54,413 nucleotides of DNA from Calditrichaceae bacterium (lineage in GTDB: Bacteria > Calditrichota > Calditrichia > RBG-13-44-9 > J075): the NCBI GenBank assembly GCA_013360445.1, contig JABWBP010000027.1, positions 1 to 54,413 on the forward strand. The letters run 5' to 3'. A model generated the notes under the pieces. That model was not told the origin of the DNA. It searched no databases and was given only the letters and a program-made list of their open reading frames with translations. A program made the position numbers and the translations under genes. Below, piece after piece: positions 16,656 to 24,222 of the stretch (its first letter is position 1; each line of letters opens with the position of its first letter).

Positions 16656-18410
16656 ATGAAATCCCTCTCCCGCCGCTTCGGAAATTACTCCCGTGAACAA
16701 TTTCGCCGTGATATGGCCGCCGGCCTCACCGTCGCCTTCGTGGCCCTTCCCCAATCCATGGCCTACGCCCTCATCGCCGGGGTGAAGCCGGAATACGGGC
16801 TGTACGCCTTTATAGTAGGCGCGATTGTGGGCGGGCTGGCCGGCTCCTCCCGCCATTTGCAGACCGGCCCCACCAACGCCACCTCCATTGTGGTGGCCAG
16901 CACCCTGGCCGCCTACGCCGCCAGCGAGAATTTCATGGGGCTGGTATTTCTGCTGGGGTTCTTAGCCGGGGTGTTCCAATTGGGTGCGGGGCTGCTCAAG
17001 TTAGGTAACCTCACCCAGTTCATCTCCCGCTCCGTGCTCACCGGGTTCATTGCCGCCGCGGGCCTGCTGATCGTGGTCAACCAGTTGCCCAATCTATTGG
17101 GACTTCCCCGGGGCAACAGCAGCACCATTGTCGATGGCCTGATTCACCTCTTTGTGAATTGGGAGAGTTACCATATCCTTACCCTCATTATCGGCCTGGG
17201 AACCATGCTGTTAGCGTTGCTGATCCGGCAAATCAGCCCCAAAACCGCCGCCGGCGTTCCCCTGCTCCCCGCGTTCTTGATAGCCATTCTGGCGGCTGCC
17301 GGCGCGGCGGCGCTTTTTCAACTGGATCAAAAGGGAGTCAAAATCATTGGGGATATTGCCGTTTCGCTTCCCCCGCCCAGCCTTCCCTGGTTCGAATGGA
17401 AATTCCTGGCGGAATTAGCCCCCGGGGCCATGGCGATTGCCCTGATCGGTTTTGCGGAATCCACTTCCGCCTCCAAAACCGTGGCCGCGGTGACCGGCGA
17501 CGTACTCGATGCCGACCGGGAATTTACCGGGCAGGGACTGGCGAAAATCGCCGCCGCTTTTCTCAGCGGCATCCCGGTCTCCGGTTCGCTTACTCGCACG
17601 GTGTTGAACTATCGCGCCGGGGCGGCTACCAAACTCGCCAACGCCATTGCCGGGCTGGCGCTGGCCCTGATGGTGCTTTTTCTCGGCCCCGCAACCGCTT
17701 ACATTCCCCTGGCGGCGCTGGCCGGAATCGTGGTGCTGATTGCCGCCAGTATGGTCGATGTGGAGTACATAAAGTTAGCCCTGCGCAGCACCCGCCGCGA
17801 TCCCCTGGCGCTGGGGGCCACTTTTGCCGCGGCGCTCTTTTTTCCGCTGGATACCGCCATCTACATCGGGGTGGGGATTTCCCTGGCGCTGTTCCTGCGC
17901 CGGGTGCGGGTTCCCCACCTGGCGGAAATGGATTATGAACCGGCAGCGGGCTTCCGGGAACTGCCGGCGGACAGGCCGCCCTCCATCCCGGAACTGGCGA
18001 TCGTGCAGGTATCCGGGGAAATTTTTTTCGGGGGAGTAGATTTATTGGAAGAAGAAATCAAAAAAATTACCCGCCGCCCGGGGCTGAAAGTGTTGATCCT
18101 GCGCCTGAAACGCGCCTTCAGCCTCGACGCCAGCAGCATTGTCGCCCTTACCAATATTCATAACGATCTTGTCAGGCAGGGAAAGCTGCTGCTCATTTCC
18201 GGCGTTACCGGGGAGACGGAGAAGCTCTTCCGCCGCTGCGGTTTTGAGGCGCTGGTGGGGCGAGAGCACATTTTCACCGCCCGGCAAGCTCTCTTCCAAT
18301 CTACCCTGGAAGCGCTCGATTACGCGGTCAAATATATCAACATCCATTTCGGGAAGAACTATCCACTCTCGCGGCCGGGAAGCAGTAGGCCAGGCGGCAG
18401 TAGGCAGTAG
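16656..18410 (+). CDS. SulP-family anion transporter with STAS domain
   Basis: 584 aa. The membrane domain (about 20-410) has the SulP signature near the N-terminus (ALPQSMAYALIAGVKPEYGLY) and GFAESTSASKTVA. A cytoplasmic STAS domain follows (about 445-550; VQVSGEIFFGGVDLLEEE, then LDASSIVALTNI). SulP proteins move sulfate, bicarbonate or other anions, and the substrate cannot be read from sequence. The last residues (SRPGGSRQ) and the stop codon TAG are encoded by the GGCAGTA array, so the natural C-terminus was probably altered when the array formed. Confidence 0.88.
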   Translation: MKSLSRRFGNYSREQFRRDMAAGLTVAFVALPQSMAYALIAGVKPEYGLYAFIVGAIVGGLAGSSRHLQTGPTNATSIVVASTLAAYAASENFMGLVFLLGFLAGVFQLGAGLLKLGNLTQFISRSVLTGFIAAAGLLIVVNQLPNLLGLPRGNSSTIVDGLIHLFVNWESYHILTLIIGLGTMLLALLIRQISPKTAAGVPLLPAFLIAILAAAGAAALFQLDQKGVKIIGDIAVSLPPPSLPWFEWKFLAELAPGAMAIALIGFAESTSASKTVAAVTGDVLDADREFTGQGLAKIAAAFLSGIPVSGSLTRTVLNYRAGAATKLANAIAGLALALMVLFLGPATAYIPLAALAGIVVLIAASMVDVEYIKLALRSTRRDPLALGATFAAALFFPLDTAIYIGVGISLALFLRRVRVPHLAEMDYEPAAGFRELPADRPPSIPELAIVQVSGEIFFGGVDLLEEEIKKITRRPGLKVLILRLKRAFSLDASSIVALTNIHNDLVRQGKLLLISGVTGETEKLFRRCGFEALVGREHIFTARQALFQSTLEALDYAVKYINIHFGKNYPLSRPGSSRPGGSRQ

Positions 18411-18549
18411 GCAGTTGGCAATTGGCAATTGGCAGTTGGCAGTTGGCAATTGGCAATTGGCAATTGCCAATTAGCAGAAAGAAGCACTGATAAAATTGCT
18501 TACTGCCCACTTGCCTACTGCCTACTTGCCTACTGCCTACCGCCTACCC
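18381..18549. repeat. GGCAGTA/GGCAATT heptamer array, inverted
   Basis: The left half is about ten 7-nt units (GGCAGTA, GGCAGTT, GGCAATT) and the right half is the complement orientation (TGCCTAC, TTGCCTAC). It spans the junction of two convergent genes. The TAG stop of sulP (18408-18410) and the TAG stop of the lipoprotein gene (18539-18537) both lie in array units. A related array is at 50115-50205. Confidence 0.85.
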
Positions 18550-19223
18550 CCTTTCGGCAGAATCACTTCGATAATCACTCTTACCTCGTCAGCGCCCACG
18601 GCGCCGCTGATACCGGCGACCGCTTCCACCCGGAAGAAGTTCGGTCCACCCGGGAGATCGAGCGTGTAGTTGAAGTTGTAAACGTCGCTGCCGGGTTGAT
18701 AGGGGCGGGTGATCTTCAAAGTATCATTCACGAACAGGCTGACGGTTTGCAGGCCGTTGACGTGGAAGGCCCGGGCGGAAAGGGTGATCTCGGTGAACTG
18801 CACCAGGAAATCGCCCTCCCGGGGAGAGAGGATTTCCACTAACGGCGCTTCGGGGGAGATTACCTGGATTTCCAGGGTATCGGTAACGGATTTCTCTTTG
18901 AGGTTCGATACCTTCACCACAATATCGTACAATCCGCCTACCGCGGGGGCGATCCATTTCACCTGCTCGCGGTCGCGGGGCAGCAGCAATTCCCCGCCGC
19001 TGGCGCTCCAGGCGTAGGAGAGCGGCCCCTCTTCGGGATTGCTGGCCAGCACCATAACCGTCACGGTGTCGCCGGAGTTGAATTGATAAAAATCATTCGC
19101 GGTTTTCAGACTTTGGATTACCGGTGGCTCATCCGGGTCTAAGAGTTCTTCCACATCGCAGCGGAGCAGCAGCGCCGGAAGGGCGAGGAAAATTAGGGGA
19201 ATCATTTTCCGGAACGATTTCAT
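18537..19223 (-). CDS. Predicted lipoprotein with PKD/Ig-like domains
   Basis: 228 aa. Signal sequence ending LLRC (Cys22), so probably lipidated. Residues 35-125 resemble a PKD-type fold (SGDTVTVMVLASNPEEGPLSYAWSA is characteristic), and 130-222 a second Ig-like domain (VEILSPREGDFLVQFTEI). No catalytic motif. Start supported by GAGGATAGGTA upstream. The C-terminal GGRR and stop come from the heptamer array. Likely a surface or periplasmic structural protein; function unknown. Confidence 0.7.
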   Translation of the reverse strand: MKSFRKMIPLIFLALPALLLRCDVEELLDPDEPPVIQSLKTANDFYQFNSGDTVTVMVLASNPEEGPLSYAWSASGGELLLPRDREQVKWIAPAVGGLYDIVVKVSNLKEKSVTDTLEIQVISPEAPLVEILSPREGDFLVQFTEITLSARAFHVNGLQTVSLFVNDTLKITRPYQPGSDVYNFNYTLDLPGGPNFFRVEAVAGISGAVGADEVRVIIEVILPKGGRR

Positions 19224-19334
19224 TACCTATCCTCGATTAAAAAGTACCAGTGCCGATCGTAGATTCCTTCGGAAAGGCATCCCTTCGGGAGAACCCGGAG
19301 CCAGGAGCCAAACCCTCAAACACACTCTAAGACG

Positions 19335-20114
19335 CTACTGAACTTCGCTGATTTCGCATTGAAAAACCACTTCCTCCGCGCCATCGGTGACGTACGCGGC
19401 CAGGAAATGCTTTACCGCCGGTTCCTTGATTAGCAACGGCGCCAGGGTGAATTTCCGGAAGGTTCCGTGCTCGATCCTCTGGATGGGAACCGTCGAAACA
19501 TCCCTCACCACCCGTTTGAGAAATTGCGGATCGATTTGAGCGATGAGCGCGGTTTTTAGCACCAGGTTTGAGGCGTCGCTGCCGCCTAACCGGGCCACTT
19601 TGATCTCCGGAATCACCTGGCTGCCGTTTCGTTGATACCCGATTTCGATGAAAAATTCACTGTTGCGATTCAGTAAACCGGAAAGCGCAGTGGAAAAACG
19701 CGTAATGGAATTTTGCACCCCGGAAGCGCCCTGCACCCGCGCAAGGGTTCCGTTGAAAAACACGTCCGGCACCCCGGCAAAGGAATCGAAACGGGCGATG
19801 TAATGCCGGTAGAGGTTTTCGTTTTCGATGGAGTGGTAGGGATCGCTGTAATCCCGGGTATTGCGGTGATAATCGAGAATCACCAGCTCCGCGGGATAGG
19901 TATTTTGCAGGCTGTCCAGCGCCGCCAGGGCAAATTTGTTCACGTTGGCCGGCAGAGAGTCGGTAGTATTGACGAATGCTTCGATGAGCACCTTCTGCTT
20001 GCGGGTGCTTTCGGGATTCTTCGGATCCAGGGGATTATCGCGGGGAATATCCGAACAGGCGGCGAAGAGGGCGATAAATAACGTTAAAAGTTTAGAAACG
20101 AATCCGGATGCCAA
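19335..20114 (-). CDS. Lipoprotein with Omp28-like / thioredoxin-like domain, no CxxC
   Basis: 259 aa if it starts at the TTG at 20114, which has AAGGAG 9 nt upstream and gives a signal sequence ending FAAC (Cys20), followed by SDIPRDNPLDPKNP. The longer open frame (to 20255) lies inside the upstream gene and lacks signal-peptide character. The core VLIEAFVNTTDSLP, then VILDYHRN and VPDVFFNG follows the Omp28/thioredoxin-like pattern, but NTTD replaces the CxxC position, so no redox activity is expected. It overlaps the CsgG-like gene by 23 nt. Confidence 0.65.
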   Translation of the reverse strand: MASGFVSKLLTLFIALFAACSDIPRDNPLDPKNPESTRKQKVLIEAFVNTTDSLPANVNKFALAALDSLQNTYPAELVILDYHRNTRDYSDPYHSIENENLYRHYIARFDSFAGVPDVFFNGTLARVQGASGVQNSITRFSTALSGLLNRNSEFFIEIGYQRNGSQVIPEIKVARLGGSDASNLVLKTALIAQIDPQFLKRVVRDVSTVPIQRIEHGTFRKFTLAPLLIKEPAVKHFLAAYVTDGAEEVVFQCEISEVQ

Positions 20115-20940
20115 GAAAATATTCTCCTTGATTGCGGTGAGAAAAATAGGGCAGCAGCGGCGGCTGCGCGGCGATGACTTCTTCCGGGGAGCGATTGCGA
20201 ATCCAGCAATACAGGGTTGCGGCAGCGCAAATCCCGGCGGCGGTGAACAGGGCATAACGGGCTTTGTTCAGGCGGTTGGCGGAGTCGTAGTAGGAATCGA
20301 AATCTTCCAGCGCGGCGGCGCTGCGGTATTCATCCTGTTTATCGTGAAATGAATTGTTGACGATCAGGGCGGCGGCCAGGGTAACGGCGGTTCCGGCCAG
20401 GAAATAGGGGGTGGGATATTTTTTGAGCGCCCTTCGATGGCGGTATTGCCCGCTGCCGGTAAGCTGGAAGCGCAGGTTGTTGCCCAACAATTCCGCCATT
20501 TCCGAGAGATATTTGGTATCCGGCGCTTCCGCTTTTTCGCTCACGGATTTGCCGGTTGCCACGCTGATGATTTTAGCGTCGATACGGATGCGCGAAGCCA
20601 CCTGGGTGATCGTCCCGGTAATCACGTATTGCGCGCCGAGCAGCTTTCCCACCTGCTGGGCGGTAGCGGTATCCACCAGGCCGGACATGGTCAGGGTCTG
20701 CTCATCCAAAATCGCCTTGAGGTCGCGGCGCTCCAACAGGGTGATGTCCGGGGAACGGGACAGCTCGCTTTTCAGGAACTCCGGCACTTGCTGCTCCCAG
20801 GTATCCAAATAGATTTTTCCGGTGCGATTTTGGAAATCGCTGATGGCCACGGTGATTTGGGCAGGGGCGGGGAGGCTTAGCAAGCCGAGGAGAGCAATCC
20901 ATAACGCTGATTTCATAGAGCTTTGCCGGATTTTGATCAT
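20092..20940 (-). CDS. CsgG-like exported protein with C-terminal membrane segments
   Basis: 282 aa. A signal peptide is best placed from Met9 (MKSALWIALLGLLSLPAPAQ); start at 20940 or 20916 cannot be decided as neither has a strong ribosome site. Residues 28-165 match the CsgG/FlgO-like pattern: ITVAISDFQN, SRSPDITLLERRDLKAILDEQ, LLGAQYVITGTITQV. Two hydrophobic stretches follow at about 180-196 and 235-252, and the protein ends in GIRIRF. CsgG-type domains build secretion pores or envelope assemblies; here it is coupled with a lipoprotein, suggesting a two-component envelope complex. Confidence 0.7.
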   Translation of the reverse strand: MIKIRQSSMKSALWIALLGLLSLPAPAQITVAISDFQNRTGKIYLDTWEQQVPEFLKSELSRSPDITLLERRDLKAILDEQTLTMSGLVDTATAQQVGKLLGAQYVITGTITQVASRIRIDAKIISVATGKSVSEKAEAPDTKYLSEMAELLGNNLRFQLTGSGQYRHRRALKKYPTPYFLAGTAVTLAAALIVNNSFHDKQDEYRSAAALEDFDSYYDSANRLNKARYALFTAAGICAAATLYCWIRNRSPEEVIAAQPPLLPYFSHRNQGEYFLGIRIRF

Positions 20941-21134
20941 CTTCCATTACTCTGCGCCGGTCGCGCTTCCCAAAAAGCGCCCCGGCGCAGGCATCCGAAA
21001 CCGGAACCGGGCTGAATTTAGTGACGGGATGGTTTCGCTTCAAGGACAACCTTATAAAATCAAATTGCCGGGAGAGGGTCTCCCGGCAAATCGAAAATGG
21101 CTATGGGATTTGGGTGAAGAAAATTGATGTGCGC

Positions 21135-23060
21135 TTAAATAGTGACTGCTCCCCGCGATAAGACGTTCATCAAATCTTCCTCCACCATCTCCGGCTCCGC
21201 GCCGGGAATTTCCTCCGGTTGGATCAGGAATTCCGCCGCTTCCCGCTCCAGCCAGGTGAACTGCTTATCCAAAATTTGCCGCGCCAGTTGGTATTTGGCC
21301 TCGTCGTCGTTGGACCACAAGGCTCTGAAATTCGCTTCGATACGCCGCCGCGCGCCGCGGCAGAACACATCCGCCAGGTTGATGGCGTTGCGCTCGCCTT
21401 CGTGGAAAATTTTATCCGCCCGGCTGACGGCCGCGGCCATGGCAAACAACTCCCCGCCGATGTCCACGATCCGCCCTAAAAAGGCCTGCTTGCGCTCTAA
21501 TCTGGCCCGGCGCCAGACCATGCCGTGGAAAATCTGCCGCGCTAATTTGCGGGCGGCGCGATCCATAAAGCGCACGTGCCCGGCCAGCTTGTGGAAGCGG
21601 CGGTAACGCGGCCAGCGCCCCCAATTCAGCCACAGGGAGAGATACCAGCGGGCATAAAATCCGGCAATTTTCGGCAGCGCGGCCAATTTCTTTCCCGGGC
21701 CGGCTTTAGGGTCTAACATCACTCCCGCCACTTGCAGGTGCTTGTCCAGCGCTTCCCGGGCGATGAACAAACGCATGATCTCGCTGGAGCCTTCGAAAAT
21801 CAGGTTGATCCGGGCGTCGCGCATCATCCGCTCCACCGGGATGCCCTCCTCGCCGCGCTCCTTCAGGGAGTCCGCGGTCTCGTAGCCCCGCCCGCCGCGA
21901 ATTTGCAGGGTATCATCCACGATTTTCCAGCCCGCCTCGGAGTTGTACATTTTGGCGACGGCCGCCTCTAAGCGAATATCAAAACCGTTTTCCGCCATCG
22001 CCGTGGCCAGGTCGGAAATGGATTCTAAGGCAAATCCGTTAGCGGCCATATCCGCGATTTTGTGGGCAATCGCCTCGTGCTTGCCGATGGGCTGGCCCCA
22101 CTGCGCCCGCTGGTTAGCCCATTCGCGGCAAACTTGCAGGCAGGCCTTAACGGTTCCGGCGACGATGGCGGGCAGCGCCAGCCGGCCGGTGTTCAGGGTG
22201 ATGAGAGCCAGCTTCAAACCGTGGCCGCGTTTCCAGAGCATGTTCTCTTTGGGTACCCGCACGTTGGTGAAGCGCAGCCGGGCGTTTTCCAGCGCCTTCA
22301 AACCCATAAAGCGGCAGTGCTGGGCCACTTCCACCCCTTCCCAGCCGGTTTCCACGATGAAGGCGCTGATCGCCCCGTCTTCCGGGTGGCGCGCCATCAC
22401 CACTAACAGTTCCGCAATGGTTCCGTTAGTGCACCAAAGTTTTTCCCCGTTCAAAATGTAATATTTGCCGTCTTGGGATTCGGCGACGGAGGTGGAGAGC
22501 CTGGCGGGGTCGGAGCCGGCCTCCGGCTCGGTGAGCGCAAAGGCGCTGACGGCGCCGCGGGCGATGCGGGGAAGGTATTTCTCTTTCTGCTCCTCGCTGC
22601 CGAACAGTTTCAGCGGCTGGGGAACCCCGATGGACTGATGGGCGGAGAGCAGCGCGGCGAGGTTGCCGTCACGGCTGCCAAGGAGCTTCATAATCTCGTT
22701 GTATTCCGCCTGGGTTAATTCCAGCCCCCCGTATTTTTTCTCGATTTTCATTCCGAAAGCGCCCATTTCGGCCAGTTCGGAAATCACTTCCGGGGGAATT
22801 TTGCCCTCCCGGTCGATGGCGTCGGAATCGGTGCGCTCCAGTAAATCTTTCATTCTTTGATAGAACTCCCGGAATTCCGGGCGGTCGATGCCTTTGAGCG
22901 CCGGGAAAGGATGCACCAGATCCAGGCGCAGCTTTCCTAAGAATAATTCCCGCAGAAAGCCGGGCTTATCCCACTTCGTCTCCCGGGCCGCTTCCGCCGC
23001 CCGGCGGGATTCCGCCTCGCCTCCCTGCCCGTTGGTATGAGGAGGTTTTTGTGAGTTCAT
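21135..23060 (-). CDS. Acyl-CoA dehydrogenase (long form, MCAD-type active site)
   Basis: 641 aa from ATG 23060, which has GAGG 9 nt upstream; the open frame extends 13 codons further without support. It carries out FAD-dependent alpha,beta-dehydrogenation of acyl-CoA, the first step of beta-oxidation. Visible motifs: [15 protein letters not shown] (substrate/FAD region), WCTNG, RGGRGYE and [10 protein letters not shown], whose Glu (residue 423) is the expected catalytic base. The C-terminal 190 residues beyond the usual 380-residue core resemble the extension of VLCAD/ACAD9-type enzymes. It is the first gene of a fatty-acid locus that continues past an accessory insertion to 43008. Confidence 0.9.
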   Translation of the reverse strand: MNSQKPPHTNGQGGEAESRRAAEAARETKWDKPGFLRELFLGKLRLDLVHPFPALKGIDRPEFREFYQRMKDLLERTDSDAIDREGKIPPEVISELAEMGAFGMKIEKKYGGLELTQAEYNEIMKLLGSRDGNLAALLSAHQSIGVPQPLKLFGSEEQKEKYLPRIARGAVSAFALTEPEAGSDPARLSTSVAESQDGKYYILNGEKLWCTNGTIAELLVVMARHPEDGAISAFIVETGWEGVEVAQHCRFMGLKALENARLRFTNVRVPKENMLWKRGHGLKLALITLNTGRLALPAIVAGTVKACLQVCREWANQRAQWGQPIGKHEAIAHKIADMAANGFALESISDLATAMAENGFDIRLEAAVAKMYNSEAGWKIVDDTLQIRGGRGYETADSLKERGEEGIPVERMMRDARINLIFEGSSEIMRLFIAREALDKHLQVAGVMLDPKAGPGKKLAALPKIAGFYARWYLSLWLNWGRWPRYRRFHKLAGHVRFMDRAARKLARQIFHGMVWRRARLERKQAFLGRIVDIGGELFAMAAAVSRADKIFHEGERNAINLADVFCRGARRRIEANFRALWSNDDEAKYQLARQILDKQFTWLEREAAEFLIQPEEIPGAEPEMVEEDLMNVLSRGAVTI

Positions 23061-23100
23061 GGTCTTTTTCCTCGTCTTTTTTGCCGGAAACCTGTACATT

Positions 23101-23228
23101 TAGCCCACGAAACACTCAAAATATGCGAAAAACAAAAATAGGGCTTTAAGGACCTGTTCGCATAACCATTGTCTCAGCAAAATAAACACTGTTTTCTTAT
23201 AGTGTCCTTTCGCGTGTTTAGTGGGCTG
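23101..23228. repeat. Inverted-repeat element (about 128 bp)
   Basis: TAGCCCACGAAACAC (23101-23115) is matched, with two differences, by the complement of GTGTTTAGTGGGCTG (23214-23228). An inner AACACT/AGTGT pair lies near the right end. No ORF inside. Possible MITE relic in the gap between the acyl-CoA dehydrogenase and the accessory patch. Confidence 0.5.
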
Positions 23229-23456
23229 AATCGTCAGCCGGAAAAGAAGTTATCCCGCACGGGGGAAAAAATCAAGCGAAATTTCGCTGAAAAAAGATAT
23301 TCGCTAAACCGGAAAATTCCTTGAATGGCGAGCGGTGGCTGCCGTTTCGCTGGCGGCGATATATATTTTGGATTTGTCGAGGGAGATTGTGTATATTGGC
23401 GATAGCGCAAAAGTAACCCTGTAACTATATCAGCGAGTTCAGGATTTGCGCGAGGC

Positions 23457-23568
23457 TAACCTCACCTAACCCCTCCCGGCCCCCCGACAAGTCGGGGAGC
23501 CGCCCTCCCCTTCCCTCTCCTCGCGAGGAGAGGGAAGGGGAGGGTTGGGGTGGGGATGGGTGAGGTTA
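23457..23568. repeat. Long GC-rich hairpin repeat
   Basis: TAACCTCACC on the left and its complement on the right enclose a purine/pyrimidine-biased palindrome centred on CTCCTCGCGAGGAG (near 23524), plus a nested CCCCGACAAGTCGGGG hairpin. The arms pair over most of 112 nt. Similar CCCTCTCC/GGAGAGGG palindromes are common dispersed repeats in environmental bacterial genomes. The rest of 23061-23642 holds nothing else recognisable. Confidence 0.7.
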
Positions 23569-23642
23569 AAAAAGTATGGCAGGGTGATTTTTGCTCCAAT
23601 GCGTATATTGATAATGAAGTGGAGGTTACCCGGTAATTGACT

Positions 23643-23957
23643 ATGAGGCATTTTCGAGACGTACGGAATAGATTGATACGATTAAGCGATGAACGGCTGG
23701 ATCATCTTGAAACTGATCACCCGGAGATGAAAGGTCAACTCTCAGGTATTTCTGAGACCTTAGCCGACCCCGATCGGATCGTCCGTTCCTAAACAGATAT
23801 ACAGGCTGAATTGTTTTATAAGCTCTATCATTCAACCCCGGTCACGACCAAATTTCTATGTGTGGTGGTGAAAGCCCTACCGGAAGACAATTTTCTTATC
23901 ACAGCTTACTATACCGATACCATAAAAAAAGGAGAATTGATATGGGAGAAGAAATAA
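23643..23957 (+). pseudogene. Toxin-like small protein gene interrupted by one in-frame TAA (partner of DUF2283)
   Basis: A single frame reads 104 residues (MRHFRDVRNRLIRLSDERLDHL at the start, ELFYKLYHSTPVTTKFLCVVV in the middle, DTIKKGELIWEKK at the end), broken only by TAA at 23790-23792 after IVRS. I recall intact relatives of this family commonly paired with DUF2283 proteins, as here; the 3' end overlaps the DUF2283 ATG by 16 nt. The reading frame on both sides is well preserved, so the stop is a recent nonsense mutation, a sequencing or assembly error, or possibly recoding. The start may be TTG 23637 (GGAGG 11 nt before) rather than ATG 23643. Confidence 0.7.
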
Positions 23958-24157
23958 AAGTCTGGTATGATAAGGAAGCGGATTACCTGGAAGTACTATT
24001 TTACCGCAAAGCTGGCTACTTCAGAGAAACCGAAAATGATGCGGTAATGGAGAAAGTAGATGAGGAAGGCAATATCCTTGGCTTTTCCATTCTGAAAGTG
24101 AGTTCCTTGAGCGCCCGGCAGCCATTGTCAATAAGCCTCAAAAAGCAAATTGCCTGA
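23942..24157 (+). CDS. DUF2283 family protein (antitoxin-like)
   Basis: 71 aa from ATG 23942 with AGGAG 9 nt upstream; the upstream extension of the frame is not credible. The sequence IKVWYDKEADYLEVLFYR, then ETENDAVMEKVDEEGNILGFSI is the DUF2283 pattern. The proteins are small beta-rich partners usually encoded directly after a toxin-like gene. Here that upstream gene has an in-frame stop while DUF2283 is intact, as expected if the antitoxin outlives its toxin. A second, more diverged DUF2283 pair is at 26465-26950. Confidence 0.8.
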   Translation: MGEEIKVWYDKEADYLEVLFYRKAGYFRETENDAVMEKVDEEGNILGFSILKVSSLSARQPLSISLKKQIA

Positions 24158-24222
24158 TACGCAAAAAACCTGGTATGGCACGGTGATTCGGTTATCCTGG
24201 TTCAAGAAGGGAGAAAATTAAC

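Noticed and set aside
18381-18549. Heptamer array as a CRISPR or origin iteron array
   Set aside because: Units are 7 nt with no spacers, inverted halves, and placed at a convergent gene end without cas or replication genes.
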